The notes beneath the pieces are model-generated. The model was not told where the DNA came from. It searched no databases and worked only from the letters and a program-made list of their open reading frames with translations. The position numbers and the translations under genes were made by a program. Of a DNA stretch of 64,000 bases, positions 38,225-47,594 are shown one piece after another. Source of the DNA: CAVUCH01 sp963763095 (GTDB lineage: Bacteria > Acidobacteriota > Vicinamibacteria > Vicinamibacterales > JAENWD01); NCBI GenBank assembly GCA_963763095.1, contig CAVXNR010000015.1, forward strand, positions 186,001 to 250,000, given 5' to 3'. Every line of letters begins with the position of its first letter. The stretch's first letter is position 1.

Positions 38225-38795
38225 GAGCCGATCCCAGGGGCTGCTGCTGGCGGGGCTGTTCGTGGTGCTGGCTCTTGCGCTCTGGTGGAACTACGGCGGT
38301 GGCGCAAACGGGCGCGCCACGGCCGGCGGCGACCGGGTGCGGAACACCGCACAGGCCCCCCGGCGTGGCGCGCAGGCGCCGGATGCCGCCGTCGAACTGG
38401 TCGCACTGGACCGGCTGGAGAAGGCAGCGCCTGAACCCACGGCCGCCGGTCGCAACCCGTTCCGGTTCGAAGCGCAGCGCCAGCCAGCCCCCGGCGAAGG
38501 GCACGTACGAGCCGGTGGAGGGGGCGCGCCGGACGATGAGCCCGCCGGTCCGCCGCCGATCGCGCCCGGGGCGGCCGGGCCGCCGCCGATACCCTTGCGG
38601 TTCATCGGCACCGTCGACGAGCTCGCGCGCCACCTGAAGCTCGCAGTGTTGAGCGACGGGCGCAACGTGTTCTATGGCCGCGAGGGCGATATCATCGAGG
38701 GTCGCTACCGCATCCTGCGCATCGGCGTGGAGTCAATCGACATGACTTATGTGGACGGGCGCGGACAGCAGACCATTCGGCTGACCGGATCGTAG
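38214..38795 (+). CDS. PilP/GspC-like linker protein
   Basis: This 193-residue protein has one N-terminal membrane helix (LLLAGLFVVLALALWW), a proline/glycine-rich linker and a C-terminal beta domain (IPLRFIGTVDELARH, AVLSDGRNVFYGREGDII, YRILRIGVESIDMTYVDG), like the HR domain of GspC or PilP that docks the inner-membrane platform to the secretin. Position between pilO and the secretin supports that role. Sequence alone cannot separate PilP from GspC. Confidence 0.75.
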   Translation: MEAKSRSQGLLLAGLFVVLALALWWNYGGGANGRATAGGDRVRNTAQAPRRGAQAPDAAVELVALDRLEKAAPEPTAAGRNPFRFEAQRQPAPGEGHVRAGGGGAPDDEPAGPPPIAPGAAGPPPIPLRFIGTVDELARHLKLAVLSDGRNVFYGREGDIIEGRYRILRIGVESIDMTYVDGRGQQTIRLTGS

Positions 38796-38809
38796 CAACG
38801 GAGAGACGC

Positions 38810-40796
38810 GTGACGCGACAGATACTGAGGGTGCTGTGCCTGGTGGTGTTGGCCGGCGTCGCTGCCGGCTGCGCGGCGGGCATGGCCTTCCGCCGCGGCG
38901 AGGAAGCGGCGCGCCGATCCGACTGGGACGCGGCCGTCGTGCACTACCGCGAGGCGGTACAGGCCGATCCGAACAGGACCGAGTTCAAGATAGCGCTCGA
39001 TCGATCGATGCTGAACGCGTCGCGTGTGCACGTGGTGGCGGCGCGGGAACTGGAGGCGAAGGGCGATCTCGACGGTGCCTTGCGCGAGTACCGGCTGGCA
39101 TCGGAATACGATCCCGAGTAACCGGCAGGCGGCCGCAAAGGTGGCGACCCTCGATCAGACCATTCGCGACCGGATCGAGGCGTCACGCCCGAAGCCTGCC
39201 GTGCAGCGGATGCGCGAGCGCGCACGCCAGATGTCCCCGGAGCCGGTGCTCAACCCCGCGTCCCGCGAGCCGCTCAACATCCGGTTCACGAACGCGAGTG
39301 TCCGGGACATCCTCAACTTCATCGGTGCGGCCAGCGGCATCAACATCACGTTCTCCAGCGATTATCGCGATCCGGCCGGTTACACCGTGCAGGTCGACGG
39401 AGTGACGCTGGAGCAGGCGCTGCTCCAGATTCTCTCTGCAAATCAGCTCTTCTACAAGGTGCTGAACGAGCGAACGATCCTGATCATCCCGGACAACGCG
39501 CAGAACCGTGCGAAGTACGACGAGCAGGTCGTCCGGATCTTCTACTTGTCGCACGCGGATGCGACCGAGGTGGCGCAGCTGCTCAACACGGTCCTGCGCG
39601 TGCCCGGCGTCGCGGTGATCCCGACGATTGCTCCGAACAAGACGAGCAACACGATCACGATCCGGGCGACGGCCGCAATGGCGGCCATCATGGAACGCGT
39701 GATCGACGCCAACGACCGTCCGCGCGCGGAGGTCGTGCTGGACGTCTCGATCATGGAAGTCAACCGTCAGCGCGCGAAGCAGTTCGGCCTCGATCTGTCG
39801 CAGTATTCCGTGAGCGCGATCTTCTCGCCCGAGGCGGCGCCGACGGTTACCCCCGGAACGGGTGGCGCCGGGCCGACGACCAATGTACCGCTGTTCAACG
39901 CGAATACGATCTCGACCGGCATCAGTGCGGCCGACTTCTACCTGGCCGTGCCGCAGGCGATCGCGCGCTTCCTCGAGAGCGACACGCGGACGAAACTCGT
40001 CGCCAAGCCGCAGCTGCGCGGGCAGGAGGGACAGAAGATCACGCTGAACCTGGGCGACGAGATCCCGGTGCCGCAGACCACGTTCGGATCGTTCGGCGGG
40101 CCGGGAAGCCTCGCGACCCAGCCAATTTCGCAGTTCAACTACAGGCCGGTGGGGGTGAACGTCATCATGACCCCCCGGGTGACGTTCGACAACGACATCG
40201 TGCTCGAGTTGAGCGTCGAGAGCAGCACGCTCGGGAACCAGATCAACATCGCCGGGCAGAACCTGCCGTCCTTCGGCACGCGCAAGGTCGAGACAAAGAT
40301 CCGGCTGCGCGATGGGGAATCGACGCTGCTTGCCGGCCTGCTGCGCGAGGACGAACGCCGCGCGCTCAGCGGGATCATCGGCCTCATTCACGTGCCTGGC
40401 CTCCGGAGCCTGTTCGCGAGCAACGACAATTCGCTGACGCAGACGGACATCGTGATGCTGCTGACACCTCATATCGTGCGCACCCACGAGCTGCGACAGC
40501 AGGACGTCAATCCGATCTACATCGGGACGCAACAGAATCTCGGACTCGGCGGACCGCCGCCACTGATTGCGCCACAAGGGGGCAGATTCGGGAGCTCGCA
40601 GGCGCAACCACGCCCCCAGCGGGCGAGCCGAGGGCCCCCGCGACCACGCCGGGCACCCTGCCGGGGACGCTGCCCTCGCCGGGCGTGGTGCCGCTGCCGC
40701 CCGAGCCAACGCCGCCGACGCAGACCCCGCCGCCGACACAACCGCAGGCGCCGGCCGAGACGCCGCCGGTCACGCCGCCTGCCGAGACGCCGGTGA
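38810..40796 (+). CDS. gspD: GspD/PilQ family secretin, interrupted by a frameshift after its N-terminal TPR-like part
   Basis: The secretin forms the outer-membrane channel. GTG 38810 follows GGAGAG and begins a lipoprotein signal (VLCLVVLAGVAAGC), then TPR-like helices to DGALREYRLASEYDP. At 39113-39115 an extra C in CCC shifts the frame into a stop at 39119-39121; removing one C yields ASEYDPSNRQAAAKV and continues into the secretin (RFTNASVRDILNFIGAASG, GPGSLATQPISQF, TKIRLRDGESTLLAGLL). The long frame then runs to 40796 through an Arg-rich false tail because of a second frameshift near 40580, so the true gene likely extends to 41284. Sequence error or real break are both possible. Confidence 0.88.
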
Positions 40797-41284
40797 CGCC
40801 GCCGGAGGCGAGCGCGACCACGCCGCCGGGCGCAGAATCACAGCGCGCAGACGCCGCACCACCGGGCAGCGTTGCGCAAGTGGCCGTGACCGCTCCCGGC
40901 ACCGAATTCCGTGTCGGTGGCGGGCCATACACGGTTCCGATTTCCGTCACGAGCGCTCCCCGCATGTCGACAGTATCTCTGACCGTCACCTTCAGCCCCG
41001 GCCAGCTGCGCGTGCGATCTGTGCAGGAGGGGAGCTTCATGCGCCAGGGAGGGACGAACGCGAGCTTCAGCCACCAGGTGGACGCCGCCGCGGGGCGGAT
41101 CGACCTGACGCTCACCCGTGGTCAGGATCCGGTTGGCGCCTCGGGTACGGGATTGCTGGCGGCCATTCTCTTCGATGCCGTCGCGCCGGGCGCCGCCACG
41201 GTGACCGTCAGCGGCACTGGCGCGGCGCCCGCGGGCGGCGTCGTATCCGTGCAGTCGGCGCCGGTGACCGTGACGGTGCGATGA
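40685..41284 (+). CDS. Cohesin-domain C-terminal part of the secretin (separate frame)
   Basis: This frame reads a Pro/Thr-rich linker and then a cohesin-like domain (PGTEFRVGGGPYTVPISV, LRVRSVQEGSFMRQGG, GTGLLAAILFDAVAPG). The same frame is open upstream to about 40590 (TTPPAGEPRAPATTPG), directly behind the secretin core, so the natural reading is one secretin-linker-cohesin protein split by a one-base shift in the GGGGG run near 40580. Cohesin domains on secretins occur in several Acidobacteria and Deltaproteobacteria-type systems (family knowledge, moderate certainty). Its stop overlaps the next pseudopilin ATG. Confidence 0.75.
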   Translation: MVPLPPEPTPPTQTPPPTQPQAPAETPPVTPPAETPVTPPEASATTPPGAESQRADAAPPGSVAQVAVTAPGTEFRVGGGPYTVPISVTSAPRMSTVSLTVTFSPGQLRVRSVQEGSFMRQGGTNASFSHQVDAAAGRIDLTLTRGQDPVGASGTGLLAAILFDAVAPGAATVTVSGTGAAPAGGVVSVQSAPVTVTVR

Positions 41285-41772
41285 GCACGGCCTCACGAGA
41301 ACGCCGCGCCCTCGATTCAGGTTTCAGCTTCGTCGAGCTGCTCATCGTCACGGCGCTCATCGGCATCCTGGCGTCCGCAGCCATGCCGCTCGCGCATGTC
41401 GCGATGCAGCGGACGCGCGAAGTGGAACTCCGGCGCACGCTGCGCGAGCTGCGTACCGCCATCGATCACTACAAGGACGCGGCTGACCAGGGAATGATCG
41501 CGGCCACAGAGCTCAAGCTGGGCAACGAGGGCTACCCGCCCACGCTGGCGGTGCTGGTGGAAGGTGTGCGCGCCGCGGGCGATGCAACGGACCGAAAGCT
41601 GAAGTTCCTGCGGCGGGTTCCGATCGATCCGATTACGGGCTCGAAGGAGTGGGGGATGCGCTCCTACCAGGACGGACCTGACGCGCGCACCTGGGGCGGA
41701 CAGAACGTCTTCGACGTGTTCACCACCAGCGACGGAACGGCGCTGGACGGCACGAAGTACAAGGATTGGTAG
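41281..41772 (+). CDS. Type II secretion pseudopilin (GspG/PilE-like)
   Basis: The 163-residue protein has a prepilin signal with the cleavage context SG-FSFVELLIVTALIGILAS, including the conserved glutamate at position +5. The C-terminal part holds the GspG-like segment PIDPITGSKEWGMRS and ends DGTALDGTKYKDW. Start ATG 41281 overlaps the previous stop. It sits next to a second, similar pseudopilin, so they may be a gene duplication. Confidence 0.88.
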   Translation: MSTASRERRALDSGFSFVELLIVTALIGILASAAMPLAHVAMQRTREVELRRTLRELRTAIDHYKDAADQGMIAATELKLGNEGYPPTLAVLVEGVRAAGDATDRKLKFLRRVPIDPITGSKEWGMRSYQDGPDARTWGGQNVFDVFTTSDGTALDGTKYKDW

Positions 41773-41775
41773 AAC

Positions 41776-42195
41776 GTGGTGAGCAATGGTCTGCTGCGTC
41801 GCTACCGGAATCGCGAGCGCGGCTTCACGCTGATTGAGCTGCTGGTTGTCATCTCGCTGATCGTGCTGCTTGCGAGCATCAGCATGCTGATGTACCGGAA
41901 CAGCGTACAGCGTGGACGCGAGGCCGTGTTGAAGGAAGACCTGTTTCGGATGCGCGACGCCATCGACCAGCACTACGCTGACAAAGGGAAGTATCCGGCG
42001 AGCCTGGAAGATCTGGTCACTGCGGGGTATCTCCGCAAGGTGCCAGTCGATCCGATGACGCAATCCGCCGACACCTGGCAGACGGTGCAGGCGGAGCCCG
42101 ACCCGGCGAACCTCACCGTGGAACCCGGGATCTACAACGTTCGCAGCGGGGCAGAAGGGGAGGCGCTGGACGGATCCAAGTTCACCGAGTGGTAG
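41776..42195 (+). CDS. gspG: Type II secretion major pseudopilin GspG
   Basis: The 139-residue protein has a classical prepilin peptide (RG-FTLIELLVVISLIVLLAS) with glutamate at +5, and the GspG body with LKEDLFRMRDAIDQHYADKGKYP and PVDPMTQSADTW. GTG 41776 lies three bases after the previous stop. It ends the plus-strand secretion operon; the next gene is convergent. Confidence 0.9.
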   Translation: MVSNGLLRRYRNRERGFTLIELLVVISLIVLLASISMLMYRNSVQRGREAVLKEDLFRMRDAIDQHYADKGKYPASLEDLVTAGYLRKVPVDPMTQSADTWQTVQAEPDPANLTVEPGIYNVRSGAEGEALDGSKFTEW

Positions 42196-42213
42196 CTTGG
42201 GCCCCGGAAACGG

Positions 42214-43158
42214 TCACACTGGCTCCTCGGGTGGAACGACGGGCGGGTCAATGACGCTGATCACGAGCACCTGACGTGTCTCCTGCCCGGCGACGTCACG
42301 AACGACAACGGTGACGGTGAAGTCGTCTGTCTCCCGGTACACGTGGGACGCGATGGTGCTCGATGACCCGAGTTCCACCTCGTCACCGTCCCCGAAGTCG
42401 ATGCTCACCGACTGAATGGGTGTGCCGCCTTCCGCCGGCGTCACGGTCACGGTGAACACGGCGGGTTGATCCACCACGGGCGACGCCGGGGCGACAGTCA
42501 CAGTCACGGTTGGCGCTTCCTGACGATCGATGGTGATCGTCGCTTCTTGCCCCCCGGCGCGCGCCGTAACTTCGCTCGAGCGGTCCGTCGTGAGAGAGGC
42601 CGTGGCCTCGCCGTTTCCGTTGGTTGTCGCGGAGCCGCTGCTCAGTTGTCCGGCGGTCGTCGAAAACGTGACTGGCGCACCTGCGACGCCGTTGCCCGCT
42701 TCGTCTCGTACGGTGGCGATCAGCTGAACCGTGCCCCCCGAAGCGCCGACGAAGTTTGGCTCTGCGCGCAGCACGAGGTTGGCCGCCGCCGCCGCACCCA
42801 CTGGAATCTCGAGCTCGCCTTTGGTCGCACCGCCAGACAACGCTGTCACGGTCGCCGTCCCTGATCGCCCATCCCCGAGGAGCCGCACGGTGACACGCCC
42901 GTTGGTCGTGCGCGCTTCCGGCGGTTCGACGCGCCCGAGCGTCGTCGTAAAGGTGACCACCGTGCCGTTCTGGACTGGCGTGCCCGGCGCCTCGGTCACC
43001 GTGGCGATCAGATCCACGCCGCCCGTCAGGGGAACGGAAGACCCGTTGGCGAATAGTTCGATTGTGGACTCGGTAGGGGCCGTCAGGGGAACTTTGTCGC
43101 AGCCAACACCCACCAGGAGCACCATGGCTGCAAGCCAGCGAACCGCGCGTGATACCAT
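42214..43158 (-). CDS. Ig-like/PKD-domain lipoprotein
   Basis: This 314-residue protein starts with a lipoprotein signal (VSRAVRWLAAMVLLVGVGC) and consists of repeated beta-sandwich domains of the bacterial Ig (Big_1, invasin-like) type, such as VTFTTTLGRVEPPEARTTNG and VTFSTTAGQLSSGSATTNG, plus a PKD-like domain (SVSIDFGDGDEVELG). Such modules are common in surface adhesins and exported proteins. ATG 43158 gives a normal lipobox. Its start is 24 bases from the divergent pseudopilin-like gene, so their promoters must lie inside each other's coding sequence or overlap tightly. Confidence 0.85.
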   Translation of the reverse strand: MVSRAVRWLAAMVLLVGVGCDKVPLTAPTESTIELFANGSSVPLTGGVDLIATVTEAPGTPVQNGTVVTFTTTLGRVEPPEARTTNGRVTVRLLGDGRSGTATVTALSGGATKGELEIPVGAAAAANLVLRAEPNFVGASGGTVQLIATVRDEAGNGVAGAPVTFSTTAGQLSSGSATTNGNGEATASLTTDRSSEVTARAGGQEATITIDRQEAPTVTVTVAPASPVVDQPAVFTVTVTPAEGGTPIQSVSIDFGDGDEVELGSSSTIASHVYRETDDFTVTVVVRDVAGQETRQVLVISVIDPPVVPPEEPV

Positions 43159-43182
43159 TTCGCGAACAAGAATAGTTGACCC

Positions 43183-43992
43183 ATGCACCAGGCGCAAGTG
43201 AATCGCAGCGAAGCGGGTTACGCGATGGCGGCCCTGCTGGTGGCCATGGCGTTGATGGCTGTGATGATGTCGATGGCGATGCCGGTCTGGCGTCACGCGG
43301 CGCAACGCGAGAAGGAAGCGGAGCTCGTCTGGCGTGGGCAGCAGTACGACCGCGCTCTGCAGCTGTATCGTCGGAAGTCCGGCGTGCCTGGCGCACCCAG
43401 TCTCGACGTTCTGATCCAGCAGAAGTTTCTCCGCAAGAAATACAAGGATCCGATCACCGGCGGGGACTTCGACTTAAAGCCGGTCTCGCTGCTCGGACCG
43501 GGAAGCGAGACGCCCGGCGTTCCCGGAACAGCCAGGCGACCCGGCATCGGTAGCCCGTCCGCCGGCGCCGGCGCTCAAACCTCCGGCTTGGGAAGTCAGT
43601 CGGGCGTGAGTCGGCAGGGGACCGGGACGCAGGGCGGCACGCAGGGATCGCGCGGCGAGAGCGAAGAATCGACGTCCGCTGGAGGGAAGCAGCCCTTCGG
43701 CCGGTCCACACAGCCGGGCTCGAGCGAGCGAACGTCCAACCAGTTGATCGGCGGGGTGCGGAGCAAGAGCAAGGCGCGGTCGATCCGTGAGCTGAACGGA
43801 CGGAGTCGTTACGACCAATGGGAGTTCGTCTATATCCCTTACAATCCCAACCCGCTGCCGCCGGGCACGGGCGGGAACGCGCCGGGACAGCAGCCTCGGG
43901 TGCCTGGGCAGCAGCGGCCCGGCAGCTCGCGCCCGGGGACGACCCCGGGCGGTTCGCAGCGACCCGGCGCCAGCGGGTCTTCCTTCCAGTAG
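43183..43992 (+). CDS. Pseudopilin-like protein lacking glutamate +5, with Gly/Ser/Pro-rich tail
   Basis: The 269-residue protein has a prepilin-like N-terminus, AG-YAMAALLVAMALMAVMMS, but the position usually held by glutamate is alanine, as in some GspK-like minor pseudopilins. A conserved body (REKEAELVWRGQQYDRALQLY, KYKDPITGGDFDLKPV) precedes about 150 residues of low-complexity sequence rich in Gly, Ser, Pro and Gln. It follows the main operon across the divergent lipoprotein gene. Function as a minor pseudopilin or tip protein is an inference. Confidence 0.75.
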   Translation: MHQAQVNRSEAGYAMAALLVAMALMAVMMSMAMPVWRHAAQREKEAELVWRGQQYDRALQLYRRKSGVPGAPSLDVLIQQKFLRKKYKDPITGGDFDLKPVSLLGPGSETPGVPGTARRPGIGSPSAGAGAQTSGLGSQSGVSRQGTGTQGGTQGSRGESEESTSAGGKQPFGRSTQPGSSERTSNQLIGGVRSKSKARSIRELNGRSRYDQWEFVYIPYNPNPLPPGTGGNAPGQQPRVPGQQRPGSSRPGTTPGGSQRPGASGSSFQ

Positions 43993-44022
43993 CTCCATCG
44001 TCGATCTTCGCTACGCTGCCGT

Positions 44023-45060
44023 TCAGCCGAGTTCGTCCACCACGGCGTCGTGCAGGCGTGGACGCAACGTAGCGAGCCGCGGGTTCTCGCGCGTCGGGTG
44101 GACGCGGTTCGTGAGCAGCACGACATAGAGGTCGCGCTCCGGATCGATCCAGAGAGACGTGCCGGTGAATCCCGTGTGGCCGACGGCGCGCGGGGAGAGA
44201 CGCCTGCCGCAGGAGGACGTCGGCAGCATCGTATCCCACCCGACCGCGCGCGAGCTGCGGGGCACGGTGCCGCGCGTGGTGAATCGGGCGAGCGTCTCCC
44301 GCCGTGCCAGGCCGGTGTCTGCGCCGTACGTCGCGAGCACGCGGCGCGCGAAGGCGCCCACGGCTGGCGCCGTGCCGAACAGGCCCGCGTGACCCGCCAC
44401 GCCACCGAGCGCCCACGCGTTCTCGTCGTGCACCTCACCGCACAGCAGCCGCCCACGCCAGAGATCCATTTCGGTTGGGGCGGTCCGTGCGCGCCATTCC
44501 GCGCGCGCGCCGAAGCGCAGATCGAGTCCCTCGGCCGTCGGTGCGAACTGTTGGTCGAGCTCGGTGCTCCCGGCATCCTCGAGGATGAACCCGAGCAGCA
44601 TGAACCCCAGGTCGCTGTAGATTCCGCGTGTCCAGGGTACGTACTCGAGCGGCAGGGCGCAGATCGCCTCCGTCATGTCTGCGCGGCCGCGCTGGTCGCG
44701 ATAGAACGGCATCCATGCCGTCAGGCCGCTGCAATGCTCCAGGAGATCGCGGACGCGGACGTGGGCACGATCGCGGCCACGCCATGCCGTCACCCAGGCC
44801 GACACCGGATCCGACAGGCGCAGGCCCCGGCGTTCCTCGAGCTGCATGGCGAGAGTCGTGGTGACGATCACCTTCGTGAGAGAGGCGAGATCGAAAACTG
44901 TTTCTTCGGATGCGGCCGCCGCGCCCGGCTCGTAGGTGAGGCGGCCGGTTGCATGGCGCCAGATGACGCCTCTCTTGCGTCCCACCTCGAGGACGGCGGC
45001 GGGGTAGGCGCCCTCCGCTACGCCTGCGTCGAGCAGTTGGCGGACGCGCACGGGGGGCAT
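44023..45060 (-). CDS. Beta-lactamase-fold serine hydrolase (class C/AmpC-like family)
   Basis: The 345-residue protein has the SxxK motif in DLASLTKVIVTTTLAMQLEE, the YxN-type motif in the YSDLGFMLLG region, and HTGFTGTSLWIDPE as the third box. Members are penicillin-binding esterases, D-aminopeptidases or amidases; no signal peptide is evident, so a cytosolic murein-peptide role is possible. ATG 45060 is used because the upstream extension has no family similarity. It lies next to a glycosylhydrolase, a sugar kinase, nagB and murQ, which fits murein recycling. Confidence 0.87.
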   Translation of the reverse strand: MPPVRVRQLLDAGVAEGAYPAAVLEVGRKRGVIWRHATGRLTYEPGAAAASEETVFDLASLTKVIVTTTLAMQLEERRGLRLSDPVSAWVTAWRGRDRAHVRVRDLLEHCSGLTAWMPFYRDQRGRADMTEAICALPLEYVPWTRGIYSDLGFMLLGFILEDAGSTELDQQFAPTAEGLDLRFGARAEWRARTAPTEMDLWRGRLLCGEVHDENAWALGGVAGHAGLFGTAPAVGAFARRVLATYGADTGLARRETLARFTTRGTVPRSSRAVGWDTMLPTSSCGRRLSPRAVGHTGFTGTSLWIDPERDLYVVLLTNRVHPTRENPRLATLRPRLHDAVVDELG

Positions 45061-45083
45061 CGCGAGTTCAGGAGCCTCGCGGT

Positions 45084-46325
45084 TCAGGGCCTGAACGCCG
45101 CGCGTCCGAGCGCCGGCAGATAGTCTGCTCCGTGCGGCGACTGGGCGAGGCTGTCGTACGAGAAGAGCGCGATCCCCTCGGCTCCGAGCCGGCGGGCGGT
45201 GCGGATGTTCTCGACCGTGCGCGACGAAGAGAGCCGGTATGCACCGATGCCGGCCCACACCGGCTGCCCGCCCGCATCCTGCCGCACAGCGGCAATCTGG
45301 GCCGCGAACGTGGCGGTATCGGGCGTGTACGCCATCGGACAAATGACGTCGATCAGGCGATGCTCAATCCAGCCGCGCCAGTCCTGGAGGCGCGCCGTCG
45401 CGGCCTCGGAGGAATCAGGATAGACGGCGGCGCTGAGCACGATGCCGGGGCGCCGCGCCTTGGCCACGGTGCGCACGCGCATCACCAGCGTATTGAGGCG
45501 TGACCTGCGGAACTCGGCCCAGCGCTCCGCCTTGAGCTCGGTCACGGCCACGAGCGCCGCCATGTCCCCTGAGCCGTAGCGCAGACGCTCGGCAGCGCTC
45601 AGCTCGCCGTCGATCTGCGTGCGGAACGCGCCGAGGGCGCCACGGCTGTAATCGAAGGACGCCGACGGATACCGAGCGTAATCCAGGTGAAGCCCGTCGA
45701 GCGCGTAGTCGGAGACGAGCTCGTCGACCACGGCGACCAGCCGGTCGACGGCTCCCGCATGCACCGGCGAGGAGTAGAGTCCCTCCACTTCGGCCGGCAC
45801 CGACCGTGTCCATCGTGCCAGGCGGCCCACGTATGCCGGAGTGCGCGGATCGATCGGGCCAAGCTCGAAGGCGAGCGCCCGCGGTACCATCAGCCACTCG
45901 GGGTGCTCGTAGACCACGTGCTCGCGCGAGGTGGGCAGGTCCGCGCCGCTCGACGTGAGGTTGACGTTGATCCAGGCGTGGACGCGCAGCCCACGCGCAC
46001 GCGCAAGGGCCAGCGTTGACGCCAGCGGATCGAAGGACGGCGGCTGCCCGGACAGCGCCTGCGCACGCGGCTCCACATGGCTCGCGAAGTACGCGTCGCC
46101 CCGGCCACGCACCTGCAGGAGCAGCGTGTTGAACCCGCTCGCAGCGGCGGAGCGCACCATGGCCGCGACGCGCTCCGGGCTCACGAGGCTGCTGCGGGTG
46201 ACCCACAGGGCGCGCACCTCGCCACCACCCGACGCGGCCCGAGACTCAGGACCGGCAGCAGCGAGCAGACACGCAATGAGAGCGAGGAGCAGCGAAGCTC
46301 GCAGAGGGTTGTGTGTGATTTTCAC
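45084..46325 (-). CDS. Family 10-like glycosylhydrolase (GHL10), exported
   Basis: This 413-residue protein has a signal peptide (LRASLLLALIACLLAAAG) and the GHL10/DUF187 barrel: GGEVRALWVTRSSLVSPE, NTLLLQVRGRGDAYF, LRVHAWINVNLTSS, LDGLHLDYARYPS and IDVICPMAYTPD. Such enzymes act on glycans and are often linked to peptidoglycan recycling. The start is GTG 46325, chosen to place the signal peptide at the N-terminus. It follows the serine hydrolase on the same strand and is divergent from the kinase. Confidence 0.87.
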   Translation of the reverse strand: MKITHNPLRASLLLALIACLLAAAGPESRAASGGGEVRALWVTRSSLVSPERVAAMVRSAAASGFNTLLLQVRGRGDAYFASHVEPRAQALSGQPPSFDPLASTLALARARGLRVHAWINVNLTSSGADLPTSREHVVYEHPEWLMVPRALAFELGPIDPRTPAYVGRLARWTRSVPAEVEGLYSSPVHAGAVDRLVAVVDELVSDYALDGLHLDYARYPSASFDYSRGALGAFRTQIDGELSAAERLRYGSGDMAALVAVTELKAERWAEFRRSRLNTLVMRVRTVAKARRPGIVLSAAVYPDSSEAATARLQDWRGWIEHRLIDVICPMAYTPDTATFAAQIAAVRQDAGGQPVWAGIGAYRLSSSRTVENIRTARRLGAEGIALFSYDSLAQSPHGADYLPALGRAAFRP

Positions 46326-46475
46326 AGGATGGGTACGAACGCAGGTCCGCAGGAATGTACTCTGCCCCCCAGGCGCTGTCAACGCACCGGTGGGCGCAGC
46401 GTCAGGAGGATCACCATTCGTCTCGCCGCATTCCTGTGCTGCGCCGTCTATCGTTCTGGCAGACAATGAAGGGCG

Positions 46476-47432
46476 ATGGGACAGGGCGATGACGCGGTAC
46501 ACGTGCTGGGCATCGACGCAGGTGGCACGAAGACGATATGCCTCCTCGCCGACGGCGCGGGCAGCGTCGTGTCATCGGCGCGAGGACCCGGCGCGAATCT
46601 CCAGGCACAGGGCGAGCTGGAGGTCGAGAAGGTCCTGCACGAGGTGATGGAGAGCTCGCTCGCCGGACGGCCTATCGCGCCCGCGGCAATCTGCCTTGGA
46701 ATCGCCGGCGCCGATCGGCCGGATGACGCGACGATCATGCGGGGCATCATGCGGCGCATCGGGTACAAGTCGCCGACCGTCATCGTCAACGATGCCCTGG
46801 TGGCGCTTACCGCCGGCGCCGGTGACGGCCCCGGCATCGTTGTCATCTGCGGGACGGGATCGATCTGTTACGGCCGGAACGAACAGGGCCAGGCGGCGCG
46901 CAGCGGGGGGTGGGGGTACATCCTGGGCGACGAGGGCAGTGGCTACTGGATCGGGCGGCGCGCACTGGCTGCCGTGGTGCGGCACGCGGACGGCCGCGGA
47001 CCAGCCACGACGTTGTCAGCCCGTGTCCTGCAGCATTTCCGGGTGCGCGGTGTGCCGGACCTGGTGCAGGAAGTGCACCTGCGGGACCCGCGGCGCCATC
47101 GCGTCGCCTCGATCGCCGAGGCCGTGCAGGCCGCCTGCGACGAAAGCGACGCCGTGGCCCGCGACATCGTCGAGCGTGCGAGCGACGAGCTCGTGAATGC
47201 GGCCGGCTCGGTCGCGGAGCGGCTCTCGATGCGCGGCCTCGTGTTCCCGCTGGTGCTCGCGGGAGGGGTCCTGCGCGCTGTGCCGTCGCTTCGCGAGCAG
47301 CTGCTGGCGCGGCTGCCCGACGTGGCCCCTCGCAGCCTGCCGCGACTGCTCACCGATGAACCCGCCATCGGGGCGGTGCGTCTCGCCATCGCAGAGGCCC
47401 ATGGGGGCGCTCGCCTGCCCCAATACGTCTGA
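46476..47432 (+). CDS. nagK: BadF/BadG family sugar kinase, probable N-acetylglucosamine kinase
   Basis: The 318-residue ASKHA-fold kinase has VLGIDAGGTKTICLLADG (phosphate 1), VICGTGSICYGRN (phosphate 2) and LAGGVLRAVPSLREQLL (adenosine motif). Relatives phosphorylate N-acetylglucosamine. The only gap to nagB in the intact ancestor would have been about 40 bp, so nagK-nagB was probably an operon before the element inserted. The specific substrate is inferred from context. Confidence 0.85.
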   Translation: MGQGDDAVHVLGIDAGGTKTICLLADGAGSVVSSARGPGANLQAQGELEVEKVLHEVMESSLAGRPIAPAAICLGIAGADRPDDATIMRGIMRRIGYKSPTVIVNDALVALTAGAGDGPGIVVICGTGSICYGRNEQGQAARSGGWGYILGDEGSGYWIGRRALAAVVRHADGRGPATTLSARVLQHFRVRGVPDLVQEVHLRDPRRHRVASIAEAVQAACDESDAVARDIVERASDELVNAAGSVAERLSMRGLVFPLVLAGGVLRAVPSLREQLLARLPDVAPRSLPRLLTDEPAIGAVRLAIAEAHGGARLPQYV

Positions 47433-47469
47433 GTTCACGTCCACATGCCAAACACTCGACCCTCGTCCT

Positions 47470-47489
47470 CGATGCAGATCCGCGTGTTC
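47470..47489. other. Left attachment site (attL core)
   Basis: This 20-bp sequence, CGATGCAGATCCGCGTGTTC, is identical to 58964-58983. Bases outside differ on both sides. It includes ATG plus the first six codons of nagB, so it represents the host target remade at the left end. Confidence 0.88.
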
Positions 47490-47573
47490 TGCCGGCGGAG
47501 AGTATTCTACGCAGCGGCCTTGTCCCGTTTTGTTGAGTTTTGCGTGATTTGGCTGTGTAGCAGTTCTGCCTAG
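47472..47573 (+). pseudogene. nagB: Left remnant of nagB: six native codons fused to element sequence
   Basis: ATG 47472 opens MQIRVF, the native NagB start, and then continues in element sequence (CRRRVFYAAALSRF) to a stop at 47571-47573, a 33-residue chimeric reading frame. It follows nagK by 39 bases, in the position where nagB would have been before integration. It cannot encode an active enzyme. Confidence 0.7.
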
Positions 47574-47594
47574 TCCCGTGGTTTCAGGGAGTTC

